A stretch of 64,000 nt of DNA from Acidimicrobiia bacterium (GTDB lineage Bacteria > Actinomycetota > Acidimicrobiia > Acidimicrobiales > UBA8592). Below the pieces are notes generated by a model, which saw only the letters and a program-made list of their open reading frames with translations, was not told the origin of the DNA and did not search any database. Numbering within the stretch: position 1 is the first letter of the stretch; each line of letters starts with the position of its first letter. Positions 31,324-40,896 of this stretch are shown one piece after another. The stretch is from NCBI GenBank assembly GCA_030431575.1, contig JAUIIS010000001.1, forward strand, positions 1-64,000, read 5' to 3'. Both the position numbers and the translations under genes were made by a program.

Positions 31324-34038
31324 ATGACGCTGTTCAAGATCGCCCTGAAGAACATTTCGGCCAAACCCGGCCGCTTTCTGCTCACGTCGCTCGCTGTCCT
31401 TGTTGGTGTTGCCCTAACCGCTGCGGTCTTTATCTTCACCGACAGCTTGCGCGAGACATTTGGCAACCTCAGCCAAGACATCGAATCTGGCTACGACATT
31501 GCGGTCCGGTCCGAGGTGGCCTTTGGAGACCGTCTCGATGCCGCGCCTGTGGGCCTCGACATCCCGGCGCAACTCGCTGAAGTCGACGGTGTGGCGGCCG
31601 TACAACCGCGCGTCATCGAGTTCAACATCATCCCCAACCGGGCTGACGGCGAAGCCGTCACGTCCAACGGCCCAAGCTTCGGTGTCAACTGGGAAGACCA
31701 GGCACCCGATTCGCGTGTCTTCGCCGCCGACGGCAGGCCGCCAGCGGCAAGCGGCGAGTTTGCTATCGACATCGACGGGGCAGCAAACAACGACTTCGTC
31801 ATCGGCGATAGCTACGACATTCAGACCCCCGAGGGGCTTGTCACCAAAGAGCTCGTCGGTACCTTTACCTTTGCCGACCCAGAAGAGAACGCTCTGGTTG
31901 GAGCCACCCTGGTGGCCTTCGACACCGACACTGCGGTCCAGCTGCTCAATGGCGGCCTTGGCTACGACGATGTCACCATGACCCTCGTTGAGGGCGCCGA
32001 CCAAGCTGCGGTGACTGCCGATGTCGAGGCAATCTTGCCCGACGGGCTTGAAGTCTTGGACCGCGAGGTCATTGCCGACGAGCAAGCCGAAGAGTTCAAC
32101 GAGTTCATCGACATCTTCCGCACCATCTTGTTGGTGTTTGCCTTCATCATCTTGTTGGTCGCCGCGTTCATTATCTACAACGTGTTCTCCATCATTGTTG
32201 GGCAACGTATTCAAGAGATCGGCCTGCTTCGAGCACTTGGGGCCACCGGCAAGCAGATCACTCGGTCCATCGCTGCGGAGGCCCTTATGGTCGGCGTGTT
32301 TGCCACCATCGTTGGCGTCCTCGGTGGCATCCCTATTGCTGCTGGCCTGCAAGCGCTGCTCGCCGCTGCAGACTTTGGGCCCGATGAGAGTTCGACTCCG
32401 CTGCGGCCGACAACGATCGTGGTGTGTGCGCTGCTGGGTATTGGGCTCACCCTCATGGCGGCGGTGTGGCCGGCCCTTCGGGCCCGGCAGGTCTCGCCAA
32501 TGGCGGCACTGCGCCAAGACACCACGCTGGCATCCAATGCCAAAAGCCAACCCGTCCTCGGCGCCATCTTGGCGTTGGTAGGTGTCGTCTTGGTGGTGTG
32601 GGGCTTCGTGCTCGACGAATACATCTTCCTGCTCATCTTCAGCGTGCTGGCGGGCATCTTCTTGTACCTCGGCTTGACCCGCATCAACCGGGTTGCGGGC
32701 CGCTGGGCGCTCATCGGGCTTTCGGCAGTCCTTCTCGCAGTGGCGCTCACCGCAGACCTTCGGGCATCCATGCTGTTAGCGCTTCTTGGCGCTGCAGCAC
32801 TCAATGCCTTCTTGGGCATGAACATCCTCAGCCCCAGCTTTGCTACCCCGGTGGCACGAACCCTTGGGGCGCCGCTGGCCAAGCTTGGTGGCGTGCCTTC
32901 AAAGCTGGCGCGCGAAAACGCGGGCCGCAGCCCCGATCGCACTGCTACGGCAGCCTCGGCGCTCATGATCGGTCTGGCATTGGTTACCGCGGTGGCGGTT
33001 GTGGCCGACTCGTTCAAGGCCACCTTCGCCGACGTGTTGGACAACGCCGTGTCGGCCGACTGGATAGTAGTGGGCGAGCAAGGCGGACCCGACGTGGGCT
33101 TCAGCCCAGCAGTTGGGGCCGGCCTGGCCGACCTACCCGAGCTTTCAGATGTCTTGCCAGTGCAGTGGATCCAGGATGCATTCCGCACCACGGTCGATCA
33201 GGACGTTCGAACGGCGTACTCGACCAACCTGGCCGATATCGATACCCACTTTGATATCGACGTCATAGAACGAGACGACTCGTTGCTTGGTACCAATGCC
33301 GTGTTGTTGCACGACGACCAGGCCGAAGATCTCAACCTTGCCGTCGGTGACACCATCGAGGTCGAGTTCAACGACGAGTCAACCGCAGACCTCGTGGTGG
33401 CGGGCATCTATGGCAGCTTGGCAATCTTTGACTCTGGTTGGGTGCTCTCCACCGACCTATGGGACTCGCTGGGTGGGCTAAACGATCCCCAAGACATCTA
33501 CATCACCGCCATCGAGGCCGAAGGTGTCGATACCGAAGAAGCCCGTGCGGCCATTGCCACGGTCACCGAAGACTTCTCTCAGCTTGAGGCGAACACTAAG
33601 GACGAGTTCCAAGAGAACCAGGAAGAACAGATCGGCCAGGTACTGGTCGTTATCAACGTGCTGCTGCTGTTGTCGGTTGTATTGGCGCTGCTTGGGGTGG
33701 CAATCACCCTTGCCTTGTCGGTATTCGAACGAACCCGAGAGATTGGGCTCACCCGAGCAGTGGGCGGAACCCGCAAGCAGATCAAGCGCATGGTGCGAGT
33801 CGAGGGCGTCATCGTGGCCCTCTTTGGCGGCGTGCTTGGGGTGGGGCTCGGCGTGGTGTTTGGTGTGGCCTGCGTGCAGATCATCCCCGACGACTTCGTG
33901 GGCAAGCTCGCTATCCCCACCGGATCTCTCATCACGTACCTGGTCGTGGCTGCCTTTGCCGGCGTGGCCGCGGCGTACTTCCCGGCACGGCGGGCGTCGA
34001 AGCTCAACGTGCTCGAGGCCATCGCTACAGGCGAATAG
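31324..34038 (+). CDS. FtsX-like/MacB permease
   Basis: N-terminal TM, two FtsX-type TM modules (QEIGLLRALGATGKQI; REIGLTRAVGGTRKQI). Confidence 0.92.
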   Translation: MTLFKIALKNISAKPGRFLLTSLAVLVGVALTAAVFIFTDSLRETFGNLSQDIESGYDIAVRSEVAFGDRLDAAPVGLDIPAQLAEVDGVAAVQPRVIEFNIIPNRADGEAVTSNGPSFGVNWEDQAPDSRVFAADGRPPAASGEFAIDIDGAANNDFVIGDSYDIQTPEGLVTKELVGTFTFADPEENALVGATLVAFDTDTAVQLLNGGLGYDDVTMTLVEGADQAAVTADVEAILPDGLEVLDREVIADEQAEEFNEFIDIFRTILLVFAFIILLVAAFIIYNVFSIIVGQRIQEIGLLRALGATGKQITRSIAAEALMVGVFATIVGVLGGIPIAAGLQALLAAADFGPDESSTPLRPTTIVVCALLGIGLTLMAAVWPALRARQVSPMAALRQDTTLASNAKSQPVLGAILALVGVVLVVWGFVLDEYIFLLIFSVLAGIFLYLGLTRINRVAGRWALIGLSAVLLAVALTADLRASMLLALLGAAALNAFLGMNILSPSFATPVARTLGAPLAKLGGVPSKLARENAGRSPDRTATAASALMIGLALVTAVAVVADSFKATFADVLDNAVSADWIVVGEQGGPDVGFSPAVGAGLADLPELSDVLPVQWIQDAFRTTVDQDVRTAYSTNLADIDTHFDIDVIERDDSLLGTNAVLLHDDQAEDLNLAVGDTIEVEFNDESTADLVVAGIYGSLAIFDSGWVLSTDLWDSLGGLNDPQDIYITAIEAEGVDTEEARAAIATVTEDFSQLEANTKDEFQENQEEQIGQVLVVINVLLLLSVVLALLGVAITLALSVFERTREIGLTRAVGGTRKQIKRMVRVEGVIVALFGGVLGVGLGVVFGVACVQIIPDDFVGKLAIPTGSLITYLVVAAFAGVAAAYFPARRASKLNVLEAIATGE

Positions 34039-34070
34039 CCCAACTGCGCAGGGCCAACCGAAACGAAAGA

Positions 34071-34108
34071 TGAGGGCGAGGTCACCCCGCCCGGGGACCT
34101 CACCCTCA
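34071..34108. terminator. Bidirectional hairpin between convergent genes
   Basis: tgagggcgaggtc ... gacctcaccctca, 12 of 13 paired, between stops at 34038 and 34153. Confidence 0.75.
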
Positions 34109-34152
34109 CACCTTTGTCGACTCCGGCTGCTGGCTAGCCAGCAGCGGAGTGA

Positions 34153-35199
34153 CTACTGCTCTTCGAAGGTGTCATCGCTCAAGCGTTGAGCGACAAATCC
34201 ACCATCGGGGTTAAAGCGGTAGTCGTCGAATTCTTTGGTGAACTCCAAATGCACGTTGGCGGGACCTTCGCGATTCTTTTCGATGGAGAACACCACTTGG
34301 TTCTTTGACGCCTCAAGCAAATGAGGGTCATACGCCAGATGGCTCTTGGCCAGCGCCGTAGATTTCTCGTTCATGGCAAAAGCCAGGTCGACTTCGTGAG
34401 CCAGAAGCGCGCTGCCGCGCATGTGCTCGAGGCGCAGCCGCCGTTCTCCCAAGCCTTCGGCATTCACAGCCGCTGCGGCAACCACGCAAACGTCGTGGGC
34501 CATGGCTGTCTCTTTGAGCGACTCGGCGACGCGGAGTACTCGCTCGCTGTCTGTCCTGGCCCCAACCACGGGCACCTTTTGGAGATAGTCGACAAAGAGC
34601 ACGCCGCCTGGGCCTACCCATTCGGCCGCCAGCTTGGCTAGCTCCTCTGGGCCAGTGTGATAGCCCGATACCCGCTGGATGAGGAGGCGATCTGCGTAGT
34701 CTTGGATTGCGTCGTATGCCTGTCGAATGACCTGGCGGACATAGAGGTCTTCTGAGACCGCGCCCATCTTGACGCTGTCGCGGACGATTCGGCTTATCTC
34801 AGCCCGTTCTCGCGGATCGAGGTGACGGTTGCGTAAACCCAGCTCAGACATGAGCAGCCGACCCAACAGGTTACGTTCGCTCAGTTCGTAGCTGGCAAAC
34901 ACCACTCGGCTTCCGGTTGCCGCCATGTTGCGGGCCCACTGGATCATGGCGATGGTTTTGCCCACACCTGGTTTGCCACCAAGCAGTACCAGGTCCTGGG
35001 GGGACATTCCCCCATCGAGGACGTCGTCAAGCGGGCTAAAGCCGGTGCGGAGGCGATGTTCAGCGCCAGCAGTCGGGCTGGTTTTGTGAATAATCGCCGC
35101 CAGAACGTCCCGTGCTGTCTTGGGTTGCGGGCTGACGAAGTTTTCCATCGCCGCTTCCATCGTCGCGGCCCGACGCTCTGTGTTGGCGGGCGTCGTCAC
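34153..35199 (-). CDS. DnaB-type helicase C-terminal (RecA-fold) ATPase lacking the DnaB N-domain
   Basis: GGKPGVGKTIAMIQWARN, GGVLFVDYLQKVP, NREGPANVHLEF; GTG start overlaps tadC stop by 4 nt. Confidence 0.8.
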   Translation of the reverse strand: MTTPANTERRAATMEAAMENFVSPQPKTARDVLAAIIHKTSPTAGAEHRLRTGFSPLDDVLDGGMSPQDLVLLGGKPGVGKTIAMIQWARNMAATGSRVVFASYELSERNLLGRLLMSELGLRNRHLDPRERAEISRIVRDSVKMGAVSEDLYVRQVIRQAYDAIQDYADRLLIQRVSGYHTGPEELAKLAAEWVGPGGVLFVDYLQKVPVVGARTDSERVLRVAESLKETAMAHDVCVVAAAAVNAEGLGERRLRLEHMRGSALLAHEVDLAFAMNEKSTALAKSHLAYDPHLLEASKNQVVFSIEKNREGPANVHLEFTKEFDDYRFNPDGGFVAQRLSDDTFEEQ

Positions 35200-36116
35200 A
35201 CCGCGCCGCCTTCGCTTAGGCGGAAGGCCGCTGGGCCGAGGATCACAATAAACAACGAGGGCAGGATGCAAAGAACAAGCGGAACGATCAGCTTCACGGG
35301 AAGCGACAGCGCCTTCTCTTCGGCTCGCACTCGACGCTTCTGACGCATTTCATCGGCCTGGACACGCAACACGGTGGCCAAGGGCATGCCGTGCTTGTCG
35401 GCTTGGGTGAGCGCCAGCACGAAATGTTTGAGGTCGCCAGAGTCGGTGCGGTGCACGATGCGGTTGAACGCTTCTTCGCGAGACATGCCAAGCTGGCGGT
35501 CCTGCATCATCCGTCCGAACTCTTCGGCCAGCGGCCCCTTGTTCTCTTGAGCCACGCGTGACAAGGCTGCGTCGAAGCCCAATCCAGCTTCCACACCAAT
35601 AGTCATCTGATCCAAGATGTCGGGCAGTTCTCGCTCGATGAGGTTGGCTCGGTCTTTGGCCCGTCGGTCCAGGCTCATGTCGGGGAAGATGTATGCGCCA
35701 GCGGTCACCAGCCCCGCGATGATGATGTTCTTAAGGGTGAGGCCGCCGCTGAGGAAGTAGGCGCCAACCAACGCACCCACGCAGCCAAAGGCCAGCTTGG
35801 TGGCCAGCAAGCGCTCGACCGTCCAGCTAGCAGTTGCCCCGGCAACGGCGATCTTGCGTTCCATCTCGTCCAGCGCGCCCATGGGGGTGAAGCGACGCAC
35901 ACGGCCAGCGAGGGCGTTCATGATTGGGGCAACCACGCGATCGGTGGCGCCTTGTTGGAGGCGCACATCGCGAAGGTTCGTCGATGGCGCTTGCTTCAGT
36001 GTGTTGTACGAGGCGCCGGGCGTGTCGGACAAGCGCTCCCCCGCTCCAGCGGCGTACGCCAGGAGTGGCAGCGCAACCATGCAGGCAGCGGCAGCGAGAT
36101 AGATTTCGATACCCAT
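35196..36116 (-). CDS. tadC: Tad pilus platform protein TadC (T2SSF domain)
   Basis: [63 protein letters not shown]. Confidence 0.88.
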   Translation of the reverse strand: [306 protein letters not shown]

Positions 36117-38293
36117 CAGAACTCCACGTTCACGAGCTTCTTCAGCCACATGCCACCGGTGAACAGCATGAACACGGCGCCGCCCATCAAGAACTTGCCA
36201 GCAGTCTGGCTGGTCATGGCATCGAGGTACTGCGGGTTAGACATCCGCACCCAGCCGCCCACACCAATAGGGAGGACGAACAAGATGATGGCCGAGACTT
36301 TGCCTTCCGCCGAAAGCGCTTTGACCTGATCTCGCAACCGATTCCGGTCTCGGATTGTCTCGCCAACGTTGTCCAAGATCTCGGCGAGGTCGCCACCAAG
36401 TTCACGGTTGATGCCAATGGCTCGAACCACCCAAATGAAGTCTTCGCTCTGGGTGCGTTCGGCAATGTCGTAGAGCGACTCGACCATGTCGCGACCGATA
36501 CGGGCCTCAGCTACCGCTCGGCTGAACTCTTCGCCGGTCGGGGCATCTGCCTGAGCAGCCACAGTGTCAATGCTTTCGACAATGCCGTGTCCGGCGCGCA
36601 AGCTGCCAGCGATCATCATGAGGGTGTCACCCAGTTGATTGCCAAACTTCTTCTGGCGGCGGCTGGCTTTCATGTTCACCCAGGTTCGCCCGCCAAAGAG
36701 CGCCACAAAGAACAGCACGCCGCCCACCAGCGGTGCGAACATGACGGCGCCAAAGAACGCTGCACCAAAGGCAACGCCGATCACCGCCATGATGTATTCG
36801 CCTGGGCGCATGTCCATGCCAGCTCGTTCCAGGGCCGAGTCCAGCGCACCACGTTTCTCTTGCTTTTCCAAGATGCGGTCTGCGGCCACACTGGCGCGAT
36901 CAGCAATGCTGGCCAGACCGCTACGGCTTGGCTTTGTTGGCTTGAAGTTCAACCGCTCGAATGCCGATGGGCCGCGAGGTTCTGCCGACGCAGCCAAGAA
37001 GATGGCCAAGGCGATAGCGAAGAACAGAATGCCACCACCGATGTAGATGGCGTTGTCACTGTTGGCGAAACCGGTTGCGTCAGGGATCTTCGTCAGCACA
37101 GGATCGCTGGTGTCGATCGGTTGTGGCGGGGTGACTAGCGGGTCGCCGTCGACAGTGGTGAGCTCTGAGGTCACCACGCCCGGCACCCTGAGATCGTAGG
37201 AGGCAACCGCAATGATGTCGTTGGCGTCTACCGCGATACCTAGCTTTGCTTGGCCGCCGGCGTTGGCGTGGTAACTCAACTGATACTGGTTAGCCAACCG
37301 AGTGGCGATATCGGCGTAGGTTGCGGACAGCTCGTCTGCGTCTGCGGCCGAGATCAGCTGGCCGCCGAGCTCAGCGGAGAGGTCGATCAACCCCGTGAAG
37401 TCGGCGTCGTCGCTTTCGAGCGTGATGGCGTAAAGGTTGGCGTCGGAAGTGATCAGCGCCACAGCTGCGTCGTCAATCGTGGCGGAACTAGCGGTGTCGG
37501 TGCCGTCTGAAAGCACGATGACAAAGCGCTGTGCGGCCGGGTCGTCGAACTCGTCAGCTGCCACGGTCAAGGCGTCGTACATCGCTGTTTCGCCAGAGGC
37601 CTCAAGCCCATCTATGGCATCTATGGCTGCGTCACGGCTACCTGCGAAACCCACCTCGGTTCTTGCGCTCGCGCCAAAGCTGACCACAGCCACCTTGGTG
37701 GCGTCCTCGAGCGATTCGACGAAGTCGGATGCTGCGGCCTTGGCGGCATCGAGCGGCTCGCCTTCCATGCTTCCGGAGGTGTCAATGACGAGGACAACCT
37801 CAAGAACGTCGCGAAGCTTGGCTACGTCGATCCCTCGGGGTTGACCGTTCTCGGTCAGCGAGAACGAGTCAGAGAAAAGCTCGCCGGCAAGTGCCGGGGG
37901 CACGGCGACGACGACGTCAACGTTGGGATAGTCAGAGGTATCGACGTCGAGAACCTGAACTCCGTCGCCAGCGCCTGCCACTTCTCGTTCGATTGGGCCA
38001 GCGGTGGCTTCTGCTAGCGCAGCTGGGTCGAGCTGAAGTCCTTCGTCGGGCGATTCTTGGCCAGAGGTATCACTGGGCGGGGTGCCTACACCTCCGTCTT
38101 CAGGTTCGGTTTGGCTGGTTCCACCAGACTCGGCGAAGTCTTCGTTGTTACCCGGGAGCGGCTCGTTGTCTTGAGCTCCCGCTGGCAGCTGGACAGAGCC
38201 AAAAGTCAACGCCACGAGTAGCGCCAGCGCAAGCGTGCGTTGGCGGCGTCGTTGCTGTTGTCCCCAGCATCGGGCGCGGTCGACTGATGTCAT
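36116..38293 (-). CDS. Signal peptide + VWA domain + TM + TadB (T2SSF) fusion
   Basis: VVLVIDTSGSMEG MIDAS, IVLSDGTD, TM, then LGDTLMMIAGSLRAGHGIVESIDTVA T2SSF. Confidence 0.87.
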   Translation of the reverse strand: MTSVDRARCWGQQQRRRQRTLALALLVALTFGSVQLPAGAQDNEPLPGNNEDFAESGGTSQTEPEDGGVGTPPSDTSGQESPDEGLQLDPAALAEATAGPIEREVAGAGDGVQVLDVDTSDYPNVDVVVAVPPALAGELFSDSFSLTENGQPRGIDVAKLRDVLEVVLVIDTSGSMEGEPLDAAKAAASDFVESLEDATKVAVVSFGASARTEVGFAGSRDAAIDAIDGLEASGETAMYDALTVAADEFDDPAAQRFVIVLSDGTDTASSATIDDAAVALITSDANLYAITLESDDADFTGLIDLSAELGGQLISAADADELSATYADIATRLANQYQLSYHANAGGQAKLGIAVDANDIIAVASYDLRVPGVVTSELTTVDGDPLVTPPQPIDTSDPVLTKIPDATGFANSDNAIYIGGGILFFAIALAIFLAASAEPRGPSAFERLNFKPTKPSRSGLASIADRASVAADRILEKQEKRGALDSALERAGMDMRPGEYIMAVIGVAFGAAFFGAVMFAPLVGGVLFFVALFGGRTWVNMKASRRQKKFGNQLGDTLMMIAGSLRAGHGIVESIDTVAAQADAPTGEEFSRAVAEARIGRDMVESLYDIAERTQSEDFIWVVRAIGINRELGGDLAEILDNVGETIRDRNRLRDQVKALSAEGKVSAIILFVLPIGVGGWVRMSNPQYLDAMTSQTAGKFLMGGAVFMLFTGGMWLKKLVNVEF

Positions 38294-38303
38294 GAAGCGC
38301 CGC

Positions 38304-39707
38304 TTAGTGCCGTGCCATCGGGGACTTGGTGGCAAACATCTCAGCCGGTAGCTGCACACCGTGGTCGGCGAGGCGTTCGGTGAACATGGGACGAATGCCA
38401 GTGGCTTCGAGGTTTCCAGCAAACCCACCGTCGGCGGTGAAGCCAGCGCCGAAGTCGAACTTGAAGAGGTCGGCCATCGTGATGCGATCGCCTTCCATGC
38501 CCACCACTTCGGCGATTTGGGTGACACGGCGGCTGCCATCACGAAGACGAGACAGCTGAACAATCATGTCGACAGCGGAAGCAACCTGTTCGCGGATCGC
38601 TCGCACCGGAAGGTCCATGCCAGCCATGAGCACCATGGTTTCCACACGAGAGAGTGTGTCTCGAGCGTTGTTGGCGTGAATGGTAGAGAGCGAACCTTCG
38701 TGGCCAGTGTTCATGGCCTGCAACATGTCCAACGTCTCGCCAGAACGGCACTCGCCGACCACAATGCGGTCAGGGCGCATACGTAGGCTGTTCTTGACCA
38801 GGTCGCGGATCTCGACAGCGCCCTTGCCTTCTACGTTGGGTGGGCGGGTCTCAAGCGTGACCACGTGGCGCTGGCGAAGCTGGAGTTCTACCGAGTCCTC
38901 AATGGTCACAATGCGTTCGTCGTCGGGAATGAAGCTTGACAACAAGTTCAACATGGTGGTCTTACCAGTACCGGTACCACCGGAGACCAAGATGTTCAGG
39001 CGCCCAAGGACGCAGGCCTCTAGGAATTCGCCGGTCTGCGCAGTGAACGCACCCTTTTCGATGAGATCGTTGACGTCGAGCTTCTTCTTGGCGAACTTAC
39101 GAATGGTAAGGGCAGGACCGCGCACGGCGAGGGGCGGAATGATGGCGTTCACGCGAGAGCCATCGGGCAGACGAGCGTCACACATGGGCGACGATTCGTC
39201 GATGCGGCGACCAACCTTTGACACGATCCGTTCGATGACCCGTCGGAGGTGGTCGTTGGACACAAACCGGGCGTCAGTGAGTACGAGCTTGCCGCCACGT
39301 TCGATGTAGATCGCATCGTCACCGTTGACCATGACTTCAGACACGGACTCGTCATTGAGGAATTGTTCCATTGGCCCGTAGCCGAGGATGTCGTTCTTAA
39401 CGGCAAGGACGAGGCGTTGACGTTCGTCGGCACTTAGCGGCACCGATTCGGCCTTGATTGCCTCGTCCAACTCTTGGGCAACCATCGTGGATAGCTGCTC
39501 TTGACTCATCGAGGAGTCATAGAGACGCGAGCCCAAGCGACGGAACAACTGTTCTTGCGCTCGAGTCTTGAGAATCTGGAAGGGGTCAAGCGGACGAGCA
39601 CCCTCGTCGTCGTCTTGGGCCGTCGGCGTGGCTACTGCGCCGGGTATCCCTTGGGGTGGGAGATGGCCGTCTTCTCCGGCTTGCCGAAGCATGGCACCGA
39701 GTTTCAT
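38304..39707 (-). CDS. tadA: Tad secretion ATPase TadA/CpaF
   Basis: GPMEQFLNDESVSEVMVNG, SGGTGTGKTTMLNLLSSFIPDDERIVTIEDSVELQL, STIHANN. Confidence 0.95.
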   Translation of the reverse strand: MKLGAMLRQAGEDGHLPPQGIPGAVATPTAQDDDEGARPLDPFQILKTRAQEQLFRRLGSRLYDSSMSQEQLSTMVAQELDEAIKAESVPLSADERQRLVLAVKNDILGYGPMEQFLNDESVSEVMVNGDDAIYIERGGKLVLTDARFVSNDHLRRVIERIVSKVGRRIDESSPMCDARLPDGSRVNAIIPPLAVRGPALTIRKFAKKKLDVNDLIEKGAFTAQTGEFLEACVLGRLNILVSGGTGTGKTTMLNLLSSFIPDDERIVTIEDSVELQLRQRHVVTLETRPPNVEGKGAVEIRDLVKNSLRMRPDRIVVGECRSGETLDMLQAMNTGHEGSLSTIHANNARDTLSRVETMVLMAGMDLPVRAIREQVASAVDMIVQLSRLRDGSRRVTQIAEVVGMEGDRITMADLFKFDFGAGFTADGGFAGNLEATGIRPMFTERLADHGVQLPAEMFATKSPMARH

Positions 39708-40891
39708 CGCTTCCCTTTCCATCCACGCTTCGCGCGTGAGTCTTCGGCCTGTTCTGGCACAAAGCGGTCGACTAGTTCTTGCATTGCACGTGCGGCGGGA
39801 TCCTTGGGAGCGCTGTGAATAATGGGCGCACCCTGATTGGTGGACATAACCACCTGACGTGAGCTTGGGATCTCGACGCAAGCCTGCAGCCCAACGGTTT
39901 GTTCGATGTCGCTGGTGCGCAGGCCCACACGGGTACCAGCGCGGTTCACAACAAAGTGCCGTTCTTGGCGAGTCATGCCAATGGTGTCGAGGGTCTCGAC
40001 GTGGCGACTCATGGCCCGAACACTGGGAACCTCTGAGGAACTCAGCAAGACGAGATCAGTAGAGAACTCCATGGCGGTGATGGCGTGGTCGTCGATCCCT
40101 GAAGACGTGTCGATGACGACGTACTCGAAGATCCCGACAAGCAGATCGAGAATGGCCTTCACCTGTTGTGAGGTCACTTCGGCTGCATCCACCAGCGACT
40201 GGGGAGGGCCAAGGAGGAACAAGCCTGATGGGTGCGGTGTCAAGAACACCTTTAGCGTCGTGGCATCAAGTACCGAAGCGTTCAACGCTGCATCGGTGAG
40301 CGTTTGTTCTGGCTCGAGGTTCATAGTGGAGCCACAGTCGCCAAACTGAATGTCAAGGTCGACAAGGACTACGCCACCGGGCGCAACCTCGTTGAGACCT
40401 AACGCCAGGTTCGTAGCCACAACGGTCTTGCCACTTCCACCCTTGGCGGAAAGCACGCTGATGACCCTGTTGGTGGAAACGCTGGCCGTTTCGTTGGATG
40501 GCATGGCGCTACGCAAGCGCGCAGCGGCACCTAGTAGCCGGTCAACAGCCTCACGGATTTGGTCGCCCGAAGCGTTTGGGGGCACAACCTCGCGTACACC
40601 GAGACGCATGGCCCCCATGAGCAGGTCTGGGGTTGCAGGCGCAATAATGAGGCGCCCGATCTCTGGGTGTTCACGGTCGAATGCGCCTGCCCATTCCAGG
40701 GCGACGGACTCCGGGACCGTCGGGCCAACGATGACAACGTCAGGAACGGGAACCACGGTGCTTTGCACAACCTCGATGGGTTGTGCGTCGCGCCACGCCG
40801 GATCCCACTTGCGCGAGATCTCGACGGTGTCACCGACAAGCCCCTGTAAGAAGGGCACAAAGCTCTCTTCGGGGGTGAGGAGCAGGATCAT
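39704..40891 (-). CDS. CpaE/TadZ-like ParA-type ATPase
   Basis: VISVLSAKGGSGKTVVATNLALGL deviant Walker A; receiver-like N-terminus; 4-nt overlap with tadA. Confidence 0.88.
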   Translation of the reverse strand: MILLLTPEESFVPFLQGLVGDTVEISRKWDPAWRDAQPIEVVQSTVVPVPDVVIVGPTVPESVALEWAGAFDREHPEIGRLIIAPATPDLLMGAMRLGVREVVPPNASGDQIREAVDRLLGAAARLRSAMPSNETASVSTNRVISVLSAKGGSGKTVVATNLALGLNEVAPGGVVLVDLDIQFGDCGSTMNLEPEQTLTDAALNASVLDATTLKVFLTPHPSGLFLLGPPQSLVDAAEVTSQQVKAILDLLVGIFEYVVIDTSSGIDDHAITAMEFSTDLVLLSSSEVPSVRAMSRHVETLDTIGMTRQERHFVVNRAGTRVGLRTSDIEQTVGLQACVEIPSSRQVVMSTNQGAPIIHSAPKDPAARAMQELVDRFVPEQAEDSRAKRGWKGKR

Positions 40892-40896
40892 GTGGA

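Noticed and set aside
31414-33191. 378-aa and 326-aa minus-strand ORFs opposite the FtsX-like permease
   Set aside because: Antisense shadow ORFs; permease frame shows TM and FtsX motifs.
35924-37138. 404-aa + strand ORF opposite tadC/tadB
   Set aside because: No domain motifs; Tad genes on the other strand are clear.
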